Shown here in pieces: positions 16,387-24,257 of a stretch of DNA of 38,851 bases. Source of the DNA: Clostridiales bacterium (GTDB lineage Bacteria; Bacillota; Clostridia; Saccharofermentanales; Saccharofermentanaceae); NCBI GenBank assembly GCA_017545245.1, contig JAFWPB010000051.1, positions 1 to 38,851 on the forward strand, given 5' to 3'. Both the position numbers and the translations under genes were made by a program. Below the pieces are notes generated by a model that worked only from the letters and a program-made list of their open reading frames with translations, did no database searches and was not told the origin of the DNA. The stretch's first letter is position 1. Each line of letters begins with the position of its first letter.

Positions 16387-18570
16387 TTATTGGTAATATT
16401 CCTGGTAATAAAGATCCAGTCTGGAAATCAACGAATCCGTGATCTGATCGACAGAGCGGTTCTGCGAATAATAGGTATCGATCTCATCCAGGATCATCGA
16501 ATAGATGCTCCAGTTGACCGTATTCAACGTGTCCGCACAATCCAGCATCTCTTTGTAGTCTTCCACAGTCTTCGGATCCAGTGCCGCGTGGCCTTGGAAG
16601 TATTCCTTGATGAGATCATTCTTGATCTTCTTGCGATCTACCGCACCCGCACAGATCTCGTCCAGAATGTCCTGTCTGACAGGAATCATGTTGTTTACCG
16701 CCACCAGGCGCTGCACGTCTTCCGAAAACATCTGACGGATGATCTCCCAGCAGATATCCGGATGCTTGCTGTTCGAAGATATCGCCACCAGATCACTCGG
16801 ATTGACCAGGTTCACGTCGCCGTCGACAGATGGATATCCGATAAAGGAATAGCGCTGCTTGTACCGCGTCTCATTCTCCGCCATGTCCAGAATGTCCCAG
16901 ATACTGTATGGAGACACCATGTATGTCCCTTCCTGGAACTCATCAAAGTTAGTATAACTGTGATCCGTGACACCTCTCTCGACCGCGATGGACACAAGAT
17001 TTCTCATATCCTGCTTCTTCTTTTCCGGATCCTTTTCATACTGCTTCCAAAGCACTGGAAAATTGTACATGATCGCCTGGCTTATGATTTCTCCCGGTTC
17101 CTGGGCATAAGGCAGAACATTCTTCTTGTCGCACAGTTCCATAAACTTGGAAAGACTTATATCCTCATTCGATTTCATATCCTCGTATTTCGTCAGGTAG
17201 CCCTGAAGCGTGTACCCCGAAAACAGCTGGTAGCATGCATCGTTCCGCTGGATGATCTCCCTGATGGCAGGAGAAAACTGTTCGAAAGCCAGTTCTTTTT
17301 CCGACTGAAAATACGGAAGCAGATCCACGACCATGTTGCTTTTTCCGAAGTAGTCATAGTCAAAAGAATTGCCATAGAAAATATCCGGAGCGTGACCTTC
17401 GTTGAAATACTTGATCAGATTCAGATTCTGGGTCATCGCGTCTTTTGCGGATGTCCACCCGAACTGTTCTGAATAATCTTCGTATACCACATGGTATTTT
17501 TTGTTTGTTGAGTTGAAATTATAGATTGCCCACTGAAGAGCAATGCCTCCTCTTCCATAGCCACCGATCACGATCTTTTCATAGCCGGAATAATCGATCG
17601 ATGCGTCGTACGAGAAGAAGAGGATCTCGTACGTTCCGTCCTTATACGGGTATTCGATCGCAAAACGAAGATCGTCAATCGCAATATACTCTGCTCCATC
17701 CGATGCGCGTCGGGGAGGACGAACGTTGATCTCGGAGAAATCAGCCATCTTTCTGACATCATTATTCGTAAGACTGAAGGAGTATTCACCACTCTCGTCA
17801 AAGAAGTATCCGTCCGAAAAGCACTGCATCTCTCCGAGACCATTCTCGTTCGTCATGTGTCGCAAGGTTCCACTTCCAAAGTCCACTTCGTAGAAAGATC
17901 TCTGATACTCTTCCTCCAGATGGCAGGCATAGAACTTCTCTCCTTGCTGAAAGAAAGGAGATTCGTGAATCGCAAGCGAAACTTTGCCTGTATCCACGGT
18001 ACCGGTCTTTGCGCCATTTTTGTCAACTTTGGCTATCGTGTTCTGCCCAATCAGGACAAGTCCTTGTTCCACAGAATATAGATCTGTGACTAAAAATCCC
18101 GGCTCGACAACACGCAGTTCGTTGCCGGTTTTACGGTCAATATAAACCACGTATGTCGTTAGTTTTTCGGTATCCTTCCCCGAAGCAAGATCTTCATTCG
18201 CATAACCGATAAACACGTATGCGTCTTCTGTCATGACTTCAGGGATCTGTAGTCCGTATAGTTCCAGTGTGTGCGAGATCTCGCCCTTCTGGTCCACTGT
18301 GTAAATATCCGTGACCGCATCTTCGCCTGCTGCTTTTTCGTTCGTCTTTACGTAACCTGTGGCCACATAATAGTTCTCGGCATCAGAAAGAACTTTGGTC
18401 TCAATCACTTCATACCCTTCTTTTTCGGGCACGCTGAAACTCACACATTTGTAACCATAATGGCCATTATCTTCGCTACGGCTCGCGACCACCTTGCTAC
18501 TCTTGCAGGACGCAAGGCAAGGAAGGAGGATCGCTATTCCGGTAATACACACAAATACTTTTCGGAACAT
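16387..18570 (-). CDS. Extracellular solute-binding lipoprotein (family 1-like), orphan
   Basis: A 727-residue lipoprotein with the lipobox LASC near residue 21. The N-terminal 300 residues carry repeated strand-turn units and probably form a beta-propeller-like domain. The C-terminal 420 look like a family 1 periplasmic-binding fold: a short lobe, DIFYGNSFDYDYFGKSNMVVDLLPYF, a cluster of aromatic residues, and the late hinge segment LVNPSDLVAISSNSKHPDICWEIIRQMF. Such proteins deliver sugars or peptides to ABC importers, but no permease genes are near. The ATG at 18570 is chosen; GGTGG is 11 bases upstream. A GTG five codons earlier overlaps that site. It is third in an operon after two small exported proteins. 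Confidence 0.75.
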   Translation of the reverse strand: MFRKVFVCITGIAILLPCLASCKSSKVVASRSEDNGHYGYKCVSFSVPEKEGYEVIETKVLSDAENYYVATGYVKTNEKAAGEDAVTDIYTVDQKGEISHTLELYGLQIPEVMTEDAYVFIGYANEDLASGKDTEKLTTYVVYIDRKTGNELRVVEPGFLVTDLYSVEQGLVLIGQNTIAKVDKNGAKTGTVDTGKVSLAIHESPFFQQGEKFYACHLEEEYQRSFYEVDFGSGTLRHMTNENGLGEMQCFSDGYFFDESGEYSFSLTNNDVRKMADFSEINVRPPRRASDGAEYIAIDDLRFAIEYPYKDGTYEILFFSYDASIDYSGYEKIVIGGYGRGGIALQWAIYNFNSTNKKYHVVYEDYSEQFGWTSAKDAMTQNLNLIKYFNEGHAPDIFYGNSFDYDYFGKSNMVVDLLPYFQSEKELAFEQFSPAIREIIQRNDACYQLFSGYTLQGYLTKYEDMKSNEDISLSKFMELCDKKNVLPYAQEPGEIISQAIMYNFPVLWKQYEKDPEKKKQDMRNLVSIAVERGVTDHSYTNFDEFQEGTYMVSPYSIWDILDMAENETRYKQRYSFIGYPSVDGDVNLVNPSDLVAISSNSKHPDICWEIIRQMFSEDVQRLVAVNNMIPVRQDILDEICAGAVDRKKIKNDLIKEYFQGHAALDPKTVEDYKEMLDCADTLNTVNWSIYSMILDEIDTYYSQNRSVDQITDSLISRLDLYYQEYYQ

Positions 18571-18621
18571 ACAGTTAGGAACCACCTATTTAAAATCTGT
18601 TATTGGATCATGAAACCCACA

Positions 18622-19110
18622 TTATTGAATCCACCAGTCTACAGTACAACCATAACCCAGGGATTTGTAACTGCTGTTGGTCTTCAGGCAATACTCACCT
18701 GTCTTACCACCATCTGTAAAAGCAACTTTTCCACTACCATTCTTGATGGTCTTCCAGATTACTTCATCCTTTGTCAGATGCTTTCCTGTGAAACCGTTGA
18801 TGCCGAAAGAGATGTACTCTCCAGCGCTATAACGGTTGGAACCGCTCTTTCTATACAGTCTGAAGTAAAGCTTGGCATTTGAAGAAGGAGCAGCATTCTG
18901 CGGAATGTAGTCAAACTTAAATGACTTCAATTCAACAGAATATCTGTAATGCCATTTCTTACCATTCAGCTTCTGTGTCTGCGAAGAATACTTGTAACTT
19001 CCTGCTGACACATAGAATGTAGAAGTCTGTGCAGCATTTGTCACACTAGCCATGCTGAACAGAGTGCAGAATGTTGCAATACCCACGATTAATCTTTTAA
19101 ACTTTCTCAT
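18622..19110 (-). CDS. Small exported protein, paralogue B
   Basis: A 162-residue protein with a clear Sec signal peptide (RKFKRLIVGIATFCTLFSMA, cleaved near SVTNA-A). The mature 130 residues are beta-rich and end in GEYCLKTNSSYKSLGYGC and then TVDWWIQ. Two cysteines 16 residues apart are conserved with the upstream paralogue and should form a disulfide loop. The IPQNAAP turn and the KSFKFDY strand are also shared. No lipobox or anchor is present, so it is probably released or wall-associated. The ATG has AGGAGG 8 bases upstream. I do not recognise the family; it has the layout of small secreted beta proteins such as DUF2712, but I would not name it. Confidence 0.7.
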   Translation of the reverse strand: MRKFKRLIVGIATFCTLFSMASVTNAAQTSTFYVSAGSYKYSSQTQKLNGKKWHYRYSVELKSFKFDYIPQNAAPSSNAKLYFRLYRKSGSNRYSAGEYISFGINGFTGKHLTKDEVIWKTIKNGSGKVAFTDGGKTGEYCLKTNSSYKSLGYGCTVDWWIQ

Positions 19111-19174
19111 CTAAAAATCCTCCTGATTTTCCTTGTTCCCTAAATAATCAGCCAGGATCTTTAGTCCGATCTTG

Positions 19175-19675
19175 TTAATTGATCCACCACTCCGTGGTGC
19201 AGCCATACCCCAATAATGTATAGCTACTGTTGGTCTTTAAGCAGTAAGTACCGTTTAAGCCACCATTCGTGAACATAACCTGACCGTTGGATCTCTTGAT
19301 CGTTTTCCAAAGGCTCTCGCTCTTTGTCGAAGCAGAGAAATTGCTTAATGGAAAAGAAATACAGTTGCTTGCGCTAAAGCGTTCGATAACACCATCTCCG
19401 ATGCTATGCAGATATCCCATATACAGTCTGAAGTGTATTTTTGCCTGATATCCCGGCGATGCATTCTGCGGAATATACTCGAATTTGAATGACTTCAGTC
19501 TGACAGAATACGTGTAGTGCTGTTTTCTGCCATCAAGGGTGATCGTCTGCGAAGAAAAACTCGAAGCACCCCTTCCTACTGTGAAGCTGGTTGACGCCGC
19601 ATTGGACACACTTGCCATACTAAATAATGTGCACATTGTGACGATTCCAGCAATGAAACGTTTGATTCTTTTCAT
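19175..19675 (-). CDS. Small exported protein, paralogue A
   Basis: A 166-residue exported protein, first gene of the operon. Signal peptide MKRIKRFIAGIVTMCTLFSM is cleaved near SVSNA-A. It shares with its neighbour the FEYIPQNASP turn, an F-R-L-Y strand, WKTIK, the GG-NG-TYCLKTNSSY loop and the final GYGCT-EWW, so the two arose by tandem duplication. It carries an eight-residue insertion before the central strand (YLHSIGDGVIERF). AGGAGG precedes the ATG. The promoter has an operator-like inverted repeat. No toxin, immunity or lytic motif is visible; a secreted effector or adhesion component are both possible. Confidence 0.7.
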   Translation of the reverse strand: MKRIKRFIAGIVTMCTLFSMASVSNAASTSFTVGRGASSFSSQTITLDGRKQHYTYSVRLKSFKFEYIPQNASPGYQAKIHFRLYMGYLHSIGDGVIERFSASNCISFPLSNFSASTKSESLWKTIKRSNGQVMFTNGGLNGTYCLKTNSSYTLLGYGCTTEWWIN

Positions 19676-19696
19676 TTTAGAACCTCCTGATGTTTT

Positions 19697-19725
19697 ATTA
19701 GATAAACTAGTTTTTAGTTTATCAA
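19697..19725 (-). promoter_or_regulatory. Promoter with operator-like inverted repeat in its spacer
   Basis: Minus strand: TTGATA (19725-19720), a 17-base spacer, TCTAAT (19702-19697). A perfect 9-bp inverted repeat, GATAAACTA (19701-19709) and TAGTTTATC (19715-19723), fills the spacer and reaches both hexamers. A protein bound here would block RNA polymerase. It starts 22 bases before the ATG at 19675. Confidence 0.7.
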
Positions 19726-19947
19726 ACCATTATTGAATGTACTTGATTTGCATACCATTGTCAACAAAATCTTTTAATATTCGTTTCTCGCGAGCTATTT
19801 TTTAATATGAATTTCTTTTATATAAAAATTTTAACGTTATCAAAATCAAATTAAAATTTCATATTTTACGGTCTCTGGCAGAAGTTTGTATTTCACGATC
19901 TCTTCAGGAGCATTTTTACTATTCCAACGTTCTTTTCAAAACAGCAA

Positions 19948-19983
19948 TAAGTCGCAAATCCGGATTTGGCGGTTTGCGACTTA
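19948..19983. repeat. 36-bp TAAGTCG hairpin element, copy 2
   Basis: A perfect 11-bp stem (TAAGTCGCAAA and TTTGCGACTTA), 12 bp if the flanking A-T pair is counted, with a 14-base loop. The loop ends in GGATTTGGCGG, a motif shared with copy 5. Confidence 0.85.
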
Positions 19984-19999
19984 TAATTCTGAGACCACA

Positions 20000-20035
20000 T
20001 AAGTCGTGAAATGGGAAAAGCCTGTTCGCGACTTA
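20000..20035. repeat. 36-bp TAAGTCG hairpin element, copy 3
   Basis: TAAGTCGTGAA and TTCGCGACTTA form an 11-bp stem with one wobble pair and a 14-base loop. A run of six T follows on the plus strand (20037-20042), so this copy also has terminator form. Confidence 0.85.
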
Positions 20036-20061
20036 CTTTTTTGCCTGTTTTACAGTGCTTT

Positions 20062-20097
20062 TAAGTCGGAAAATGAAAAATGCCGATTTCCGACTTA
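20062..20097. repeat. 36-bp TAAGTCG hairpin element, copy 4
   Basis: A perfect 11-bp stem, TAAGTCGGAAA and TTTCCGACTTA, with a 14-base loop. The first base is also the last base of an AGTGCTTTT word (20054-20062), so the two repeat families abut. Confidence 0.85.
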
Positions 20098-20134
20098 CTT
20101 TCTCAAAAAAAGAATTGCTAAATGCCTCTAATAA

Positions 20135-20170
20135 TAAGTCGTGTTTGCCGATTTGGCGATTTCCGACTTA
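20135..20170. repeat. 36-bp TAAGTCG hairpin element, copy 5
   Basis: Outer 7-8 bp pair (TAAGTCG and CGACTTA); the inner part of the left arm is degenerate. Length is again 36. It is followed by TCTGCCC and then, 28 bases after the start of CGACTTA, by AAAAGCACT, exactly as for copy 1 at position 86. Confidence 0.8.
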
Positions 20171-20187
20171 TCTGCCCTGCCTTCCTG

Positions 20188-20293
20188 CTCGAAAAGCACT
20201 GGACCGAAACTTGCCTTGTTTGCCGTACTCGAAAAGCACTGGACCGAAACTTGCCTTGTTTGCCGTACTCAAAAAGCACTGGCGCCGCAGCCT
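20188..20293. repeat. 40-bp tandem repeat containing AAAAGCACT
   Basis: Two identical 40-base units (20188-20227 and 20228-20267) begin CTCGAAAAGCACTGGACCG and end TTTGCCGTA. A partial third unit has CTCAAAAAGCACTGG. The block ends in GCGCCGCAGCC, the same tail as at 152-163, where only one unit is present. Copy number therefore varies between loci. Confidence 0.9.
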
Positions 20294-20305
20294 TCCCGCA
20301 CGCAC

Positions 20306-20707
20306 TCACTCGATATCAAAATCGACGTTTCCGTTGCTGGCCGTGCCATCCGTTTCGACAATGACATACAGTTTTCCCTCCGGAAGATCAGCAAGCTCCG
20401 AGCTGACCTCTTCGCCTTCTTTCATCTCAAAAAGCACTTGCTTAGTGTCATTTACGTCGTAGTAAACCTTGATGCTGCCCTTTTCGAGCTTTCCGCTGTA
20501 TACAAGCTTTCCATAGTCGTCATCATCAATATCGAACTTGAACACCTTCGTGCCTTTGAAACGGTAGAAAGACATGTACCCGGACCCGGAAGTGTTCGAA
20601 CTCACCAGCCCGACTGCACTGAAACTTGAGGTATATTTCCCACAGCCCACAAGTCCAAGGCTCAAAACACTGATCAGAACCAGTAAAACCGAAATCTTCC
20701 TGCGCAT
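20306..20707 (-). CDS. Small lipoprotein of unknown function
   Basis: A 133-residue lipoprotein. The signal peptide (MRRKISVLLVLISVLSLGL) ends in the lipobox LVGC with Cys near residue 22. The mature part is about 110 residues, rich in Gly, Lys, Asp and Tyr with alternating strands (KVFKFDIDDDDYGKLVYSGK; GSIKVYYDVN), so a small beta-sandwich is likely. The ATG at 20707 is chosen because GGAAAGG lies 9 bases upstream; an ATG three codons earlier overlaps that site. It lies downstream of the repeat array in map order and 170 bases from the ABC permease stop, without an obvious shared promoter. The family is not recognised. Confidence 0.65.
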   Translation of the reverse strand: MRRKISVLLVLISVLSLGLVGCGKYTSSFSAVGLVSSNTSGSGYMSFYRFKGTKVFKFDIDDDDYGKLVYSGKLEKGSIKVYYDVNDTKQVLFEMKEGEEVSSELADLPEGKLYVIVETDGTASNGNVDFDIE

Positions 20708-20874
20708 ACGAATCATCCTTTCCAGAATCAAAACTCATGTTGTTTTCATCCTGAATTGTATCATCTGCCACGCCCGCTTCACAGTGACCAGAGTCATGCA
20801 CTGCACATGACTGCAATCACATTTTCCAGGTCCGAAGCACTTTCCCGCTTCGGCCGCATGCCCCTTCTGATGCC

Positions 20875-23481
20875 TTACTCAATGCTCTTCAGGGATTCGG
20901 TCATGTCGATCCTTCTGATCTTCCCGCGCATCATCAGGTCAACGAAAAGAGAAAACAGCGCGACCAGAAGCAGCGCGTAAAGGTAGCTCTGCGGAAGGAT
21001 CACAACCTTATACGCCACGATATCCATCTTGATCTGCGCGATAACATAGCGGTGCAGAAGGATACCAAGCGGGATGCCGAAAACATATCCGAGAATACAC
21101 AGAATGAAGTTCTCTCGGAACACGTAGCTTCCTGTCTCGCCACGATTGAAGCCGAGGACCTTAAGCGTCGCGATCTCACGGGTACGTTCTGCGATATTGA
21201 TGTTGTTGAGATTGAAAAGCACGATAAACGCAAGCATCGCCGCGCACACGATGATGAGGGCCACGACATAATCCATCTTCTCCATCGTCTCGGAGAAGTT
21301 CTTGCGCCCCTCGTCCATAATGTTCCACGACTGGATCTTCTCGTCGTTTCCGAGCGCGGAGCCGTACTCGTATGACTTGCCCTCCGGAATCTTCACCAGT
21401 GCACTGTCCGGCGTAAATTCTTCTCCAAAAGCACTTTCGTATGTGCTTTTGTTCATGATGGCGTAGTGGAACGTGTAATTGTCGAAAATGTAGCCGACCA
21501 TGCAGGTGATCGTCTGCCCTTCTTCCCCGTACTCAAGCGTGATTGCATCACCGACTTTGAGCTTATTGCTTTCAGCCAGTTTCATGCTGATGCCGATCTC
21601 ACCGTTTCCAGGAAGAGAGTATTGTTCTTTTCCTTGATGCGGATTCACAAAGTTCGTAAAAGAAGGATCCTCTGCCACATAAAGATCGACGCTGCGGATC
21701 GCCGTCTTACTCGTATGCTTCGTATGCAAGGTGCGGATCAGTGCTTTTTCCGAAGTCACATCGGCCTTCTTATCCGCTGCTTCCAGAATGTCATTTATCT
21801 CTTCCTCGGTCACCCCGTCGGAAAAACTCACGGACACATCGTATGTCATGATCTCGTCGTACTGGAAGTTGATGAGATTATTGATCGAGTCCTTGAGGCC
21901 GAAGCCCGTGATAAGAAGCGCCGTGCAGCCGGCGATACCGATGATCATCATCCACATTCTTTTCTTAAAACGGAAGACATTTCTTGCCGAAACTTTGTGC
22001 AGGAAAGAAAGACGTTTCCAGAGCGGCGTAATGTACTCGAGGAAAATGCGCTTGCCGGACGGCGGTGCTTTGGGGCGGACCAGCTCGGCCGGAGCTTCCA
22101 TGAACTCACGGAAACACGTGATGATCGTCACACCGACGGAACAGAAGATCGAGACGAACAGGGAGATCAGGAAAAGCGAGAGCTCCGTCTTGAATGTGAT
22201 CGGCGCGAAGCCGTACATGACGTCATATACTTTCCAGATGATGAACGGGAACACTTTCGTGCCGGCGTAAAAGCCTCCGACTGCACCGATCACGGATGCC
22301 GATCCGGAGTAGATCACATACTTCAGGATGATCGAGCCTTTCGTATATCCGACCGCGCGCATTGTACCAATCTCGCCGCGTTCGTCGGACACCATACGCT
22401 GCATCGTCGTTGAGCAGACCAGCGCTGCCAGTGCGAAGAAAAACAGCGGAAATACCCGCGACACACCATCGACGATCTTCGAGTCATTCTGGAAACTGAC
22501 GTATCCCACATTTGTATCACGCTTTAGAATATACGACTCCGGGGTAGGAAGCATATCTTCCGCGCTGGTTATGCCGCCTGGGATCGGCGCTCCTGATTCA
22601 CCATCCGGCATAGCACCTGGCTGAAGTCCTTCGAGGGCCAATTCCGGGGCACCGTCCGCGCCCCCGATGCCAGCCAGACCGGCCATATTGAGTGCGGCAA
22701 ATTGCGCTTCAATTTCCGATTTCAGTTTCTCGTAGCGGTCGTTCACCACTTCATCCACGTGTGGTTTCAGTACCTCTTCAAAAGCCTCTGCGTTCTCTTC
22801 GTATTCGTCCGCAAAGCCGTCCAGGTCGGAATCGAGTTTGACGAAGATTTCCATATATGCGTCGTATTCAAGACCACCCTTCAAAACATACGCGAAGTAT
22901 GCGACAGAACCACTTCCTATCTCGGACGTGCCTTTTTGAAAGTTCATATAGTACGGCGAGCGGACCCGCCCGACGATCTTATATTCCCGGAAAGCAAAGC
23001 CATCCCGCTCATCCACACAAAGTGTATCTCCTATAAAGTCCGACGGGCAGGCATATGCATCCACGACCACCTCGTCCGGGGCTTCCGGCAGTCTTCCTTC
23101 GATCAGATCGAGCCGGTTGACGTATTCCGTTATACTGTGAAAACGGACGACATCGACCGCTTCGTCCTTCTCCGCATTTCCGCTTTTCCACCGCTGGATA
23201 AGTCCATCGTAAAACACCGCACCCTCGCAAGCGCGCACGCCGGAAACGCCGCCGATCTTCTTCACATCGGTATCGTCAAATCCAAGTGTGGAAAGAATAC
23301 GATAGTCATAGAGGGCCTGATCGCGGATATATTTATTTCCGGTTTCCGTAAACGAAGGCATCGTGCTCTTTAAGCCCGCGAAAAAACCTACGCCCAGCGC
23401 AATGATCGTCAGGATCGCAAGGTACCGCATCAGGCTTCCTTTGATGCATCGGAAAACGATCTTCCAGTAGCTGCGCTTCAT
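20875..23481 (-). CDS. FtsX/MacB-type ABC transporter permease
   Basis: An 868-residue permease with two FtsX-like halves. The first helix is at about 18-38 (MRYLAILTIIALGVGFFAGL) and is followed by a large extracytoplasmic domain to about residue 340. Three helices then form the first FtsX unit (FPLFFFALAALVCSTTMQRM; the ERGEIGTMRAVGYTKG motif). A second extracytoplasmic domain follows, and the last three helices carry RTREIATLKVLGF. Near residues 268-310 is a Gly/Pro/Ala-rich low-complexity stretch in the outer domain. Such proteins work as mechanotransmitters, moving lipids, lipoproteins or peptides without a classical channel. Its start lies one base after the ATPase stop. Substrate unknown. 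Confidence 0.88.
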   Translation of the reverse strand: MKRSYWKIVFRCIKGSLMRYLAILTIIALGVGFFAGLKSTMPSFTETGNKYIRDQALYDYRILSTLGFDDTDVKKIGGVSGVRACEGAVFYDGLIQRWKSGNAEKDEAVDVVRFHSITEYVNRLDLIEGRLPEAPDEVVVDAYACPSDFIGDTLCVDERDGFAFREYKIVGRVRSPYYMNFQKGTSEIGSGSVAYFAYVLKGGLEYDAYMEIFVKLDSDLDGFADEYEENAEAFEEVLKPHVDEVVNDRYEKLKSEIEAQFAALNMAGLAGIGGADGAPELALEGLQPGAMPDGESGAPIPGGITSAEDMLPTPESYILKRDTNVGYVSFQNDSKIVDGVSRVFPLFFFALAALVCSTTMQRMVSDERGEIGTMRAVGYTKGSIILKYVIYSGSASVIGAVGGFYAGTKVFPFIIWKVYDVMYGFAPITFKTELSLFLISLFVSIFCSVGVTIITCFREFMEAPAELVRPKAPPSGKRIFLEYITPLWKRLSFLHKVSARNVFRFKKRMWMMIIGIAGCTALLITGFGLKDSINNLINFQYDEIMTYDVSVSFSDGVTEEEINDILEAADKKADVTSEKALIRTLHTKHTSKTAIRSVDLYVAEDPSFTNFVNPHQGKEQYSLPGNGEIGISMKLAESNKLKVGDAITLEYGEEGQTITCMVGYIFDNYTFHYAIMNKSTYESAFGEEFTPDSALVKIPEGKSYEYGSALGNDEKIQSWNIMDEGRKNFSETMEKMDYVVALIIVCAAMLAFIVLFNLNNINIAERTREIATLKVLGFNRGETGSYVFRENFILCILGYVFGIPLGILLHRYVIAQIKMDIVAYKVVILPQSYLYALLLVALFSLFVDLMMRGKIRRIDMTESLKSIE

Positions 23482-23482
23482 G

Positions 23483-24184
23483 TTACCATTCGATCTCCTC
23501 TACGGATTTCGGTTCCGGATTCACCACGTTGCTCTCCACTTTTCCGTTCTTGATGCGGATGACACGGTTGGCCATCGCGGCGATCGTAGAGTTGTGCGTG
23601 ATGATCACGACAGTCATATTCCGTTCGACACAGAGCCGCGCCAATAATCTCAGGATCGACTTACCGGTTTGATAGTCGAGTGCGCCCGTCGGCTCGTCGC
23701 AAAGCAGGAGCTTCGGGTTCTTGGCGACCGCGCGGGCAATCGCAACACGCTGCTGCTCACCGCCTGAAAGCTGCGCAGGAAAGTTCTTTTTCCTATCTGA
23801 AAGGCCTACGTCTTCGAGGATCGCATCTGGATCCATCGGATCCTTGACCAGCTGCGACGCCATCTCCACATTCTCAATAGCAGTAAGATTCGGGATCAGG
23901 TTATAAAACTGGAAAACAAAGCCCACATCGACACGACGGTACATGGCCAGTTCTTTTTCCCGAAGAGCGGAAATCTCGCGCCCGTCGAGCCGCACGATAC
24001 CGCTTGTCAGCGTATCCATGCCACCCAGGATATTCAGGAGCGTCGTCTTTCCTGCGCCGGACTGGCCCAGGATCACACAGAGCTCGCCTTTTTCGATGGA
24101 AAAATCCGTTCCATCCAGCGCGTGCACTTCGACATCTCCGGTCTTGTATGTTTTTCTTACATCTTGAAATTCAATATATGCCAT
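23483..24184 (-). CDS. ABC transporter ATPase (MacB/LolD-like)
   Basis: A 233-residue ATPase of the MacB/LolD/FtsE class, partner of the FtsX-type permease that follows. The Walker [10 protein letters not shown] is at 40-48, the Q loop near Gln92 (VFQFYNL), the signature LSGGEQQR at 139-146, the Walker [13 protein letters not shown] at 159-170 and the switch His in IITHN. The ATG has GAGGAG upstream. The two genes form an operon with a good promoter (TTGAAT-17-TATAAT). No adaptor (HlyD-like) gene is next to them, which suits a Gram-positive two-component exporter. Confidence 0.92.
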   Translation of the reverse strand: MAYIEFQDVRKTYKTGDVEVHALDGTDFSIEKGELCVILGQSGAGKTTLLNILGGMDTLTSGIVRLDGREISALREKELAMYRRVDVGFVFQFYNLIPNLTAIENVEMASQLVKDPMDPDAILEDVGLSDRKKNFPAQLSGGEQQRVAIARAVAKNPKLLLCDEPTGALDYQTGKSILRLLARLCVERNMTVVIITHNSTIAAMANRVIRIKNGKVESNVVNPEPKSVEEIEW

Positions 24185-24204
24185 AACCTGCTCTCCTCAC
24201 GGAG

Positions 24205-24233
24205 ATTATACGATATCAGGCGTGCAGATTCAA
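24205..24233 (-). promoter_or_regulatory. Promoter of the MacB-like ABC operon
   Basis: Minus strand TTGAAT (24233-24228), 17-base spacer, TATAAT (24210-24205), 20 bases before the ATG at 24184. Confidence 0.7.
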
Positions 24234-24257
24234 TTACAGACCCGCTTTGTCACAGTG

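Larger units (their letters stand above)
19726..20305. other. Long intergenic region with repeat array
   Basis: About 580 bases with no credible gene. The first 220 bases are very AT-rich and may hold upstream promoter sequence. From 19948 to 20170 are four 36-bp hairpins, and from 20188 to 20293 a 40-bp tandem repeat with AAAAGCACT in each unit and a GCGCCGCAGCC tail. Open frames on the plus strand (for example 20055-20462) are made of these repeats and lack ribosome sites. Confidence 0.75.

Noticed and set aside
19948..20280. CRISPR-like array
   Set aside because: The hairpins differ in sequence and are spaced irregularly (52, 62 and 73 bases), the 40-bp units are back-to-back without spacers, and there are no cas genes.
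20055..20629. Several plus-strand open frames of 80-160 codons
   Set aside because: They run through the hairpins and the 40-bp tandem repeat, lack ribosome sites and continue antisense into the lipoprotein gene.
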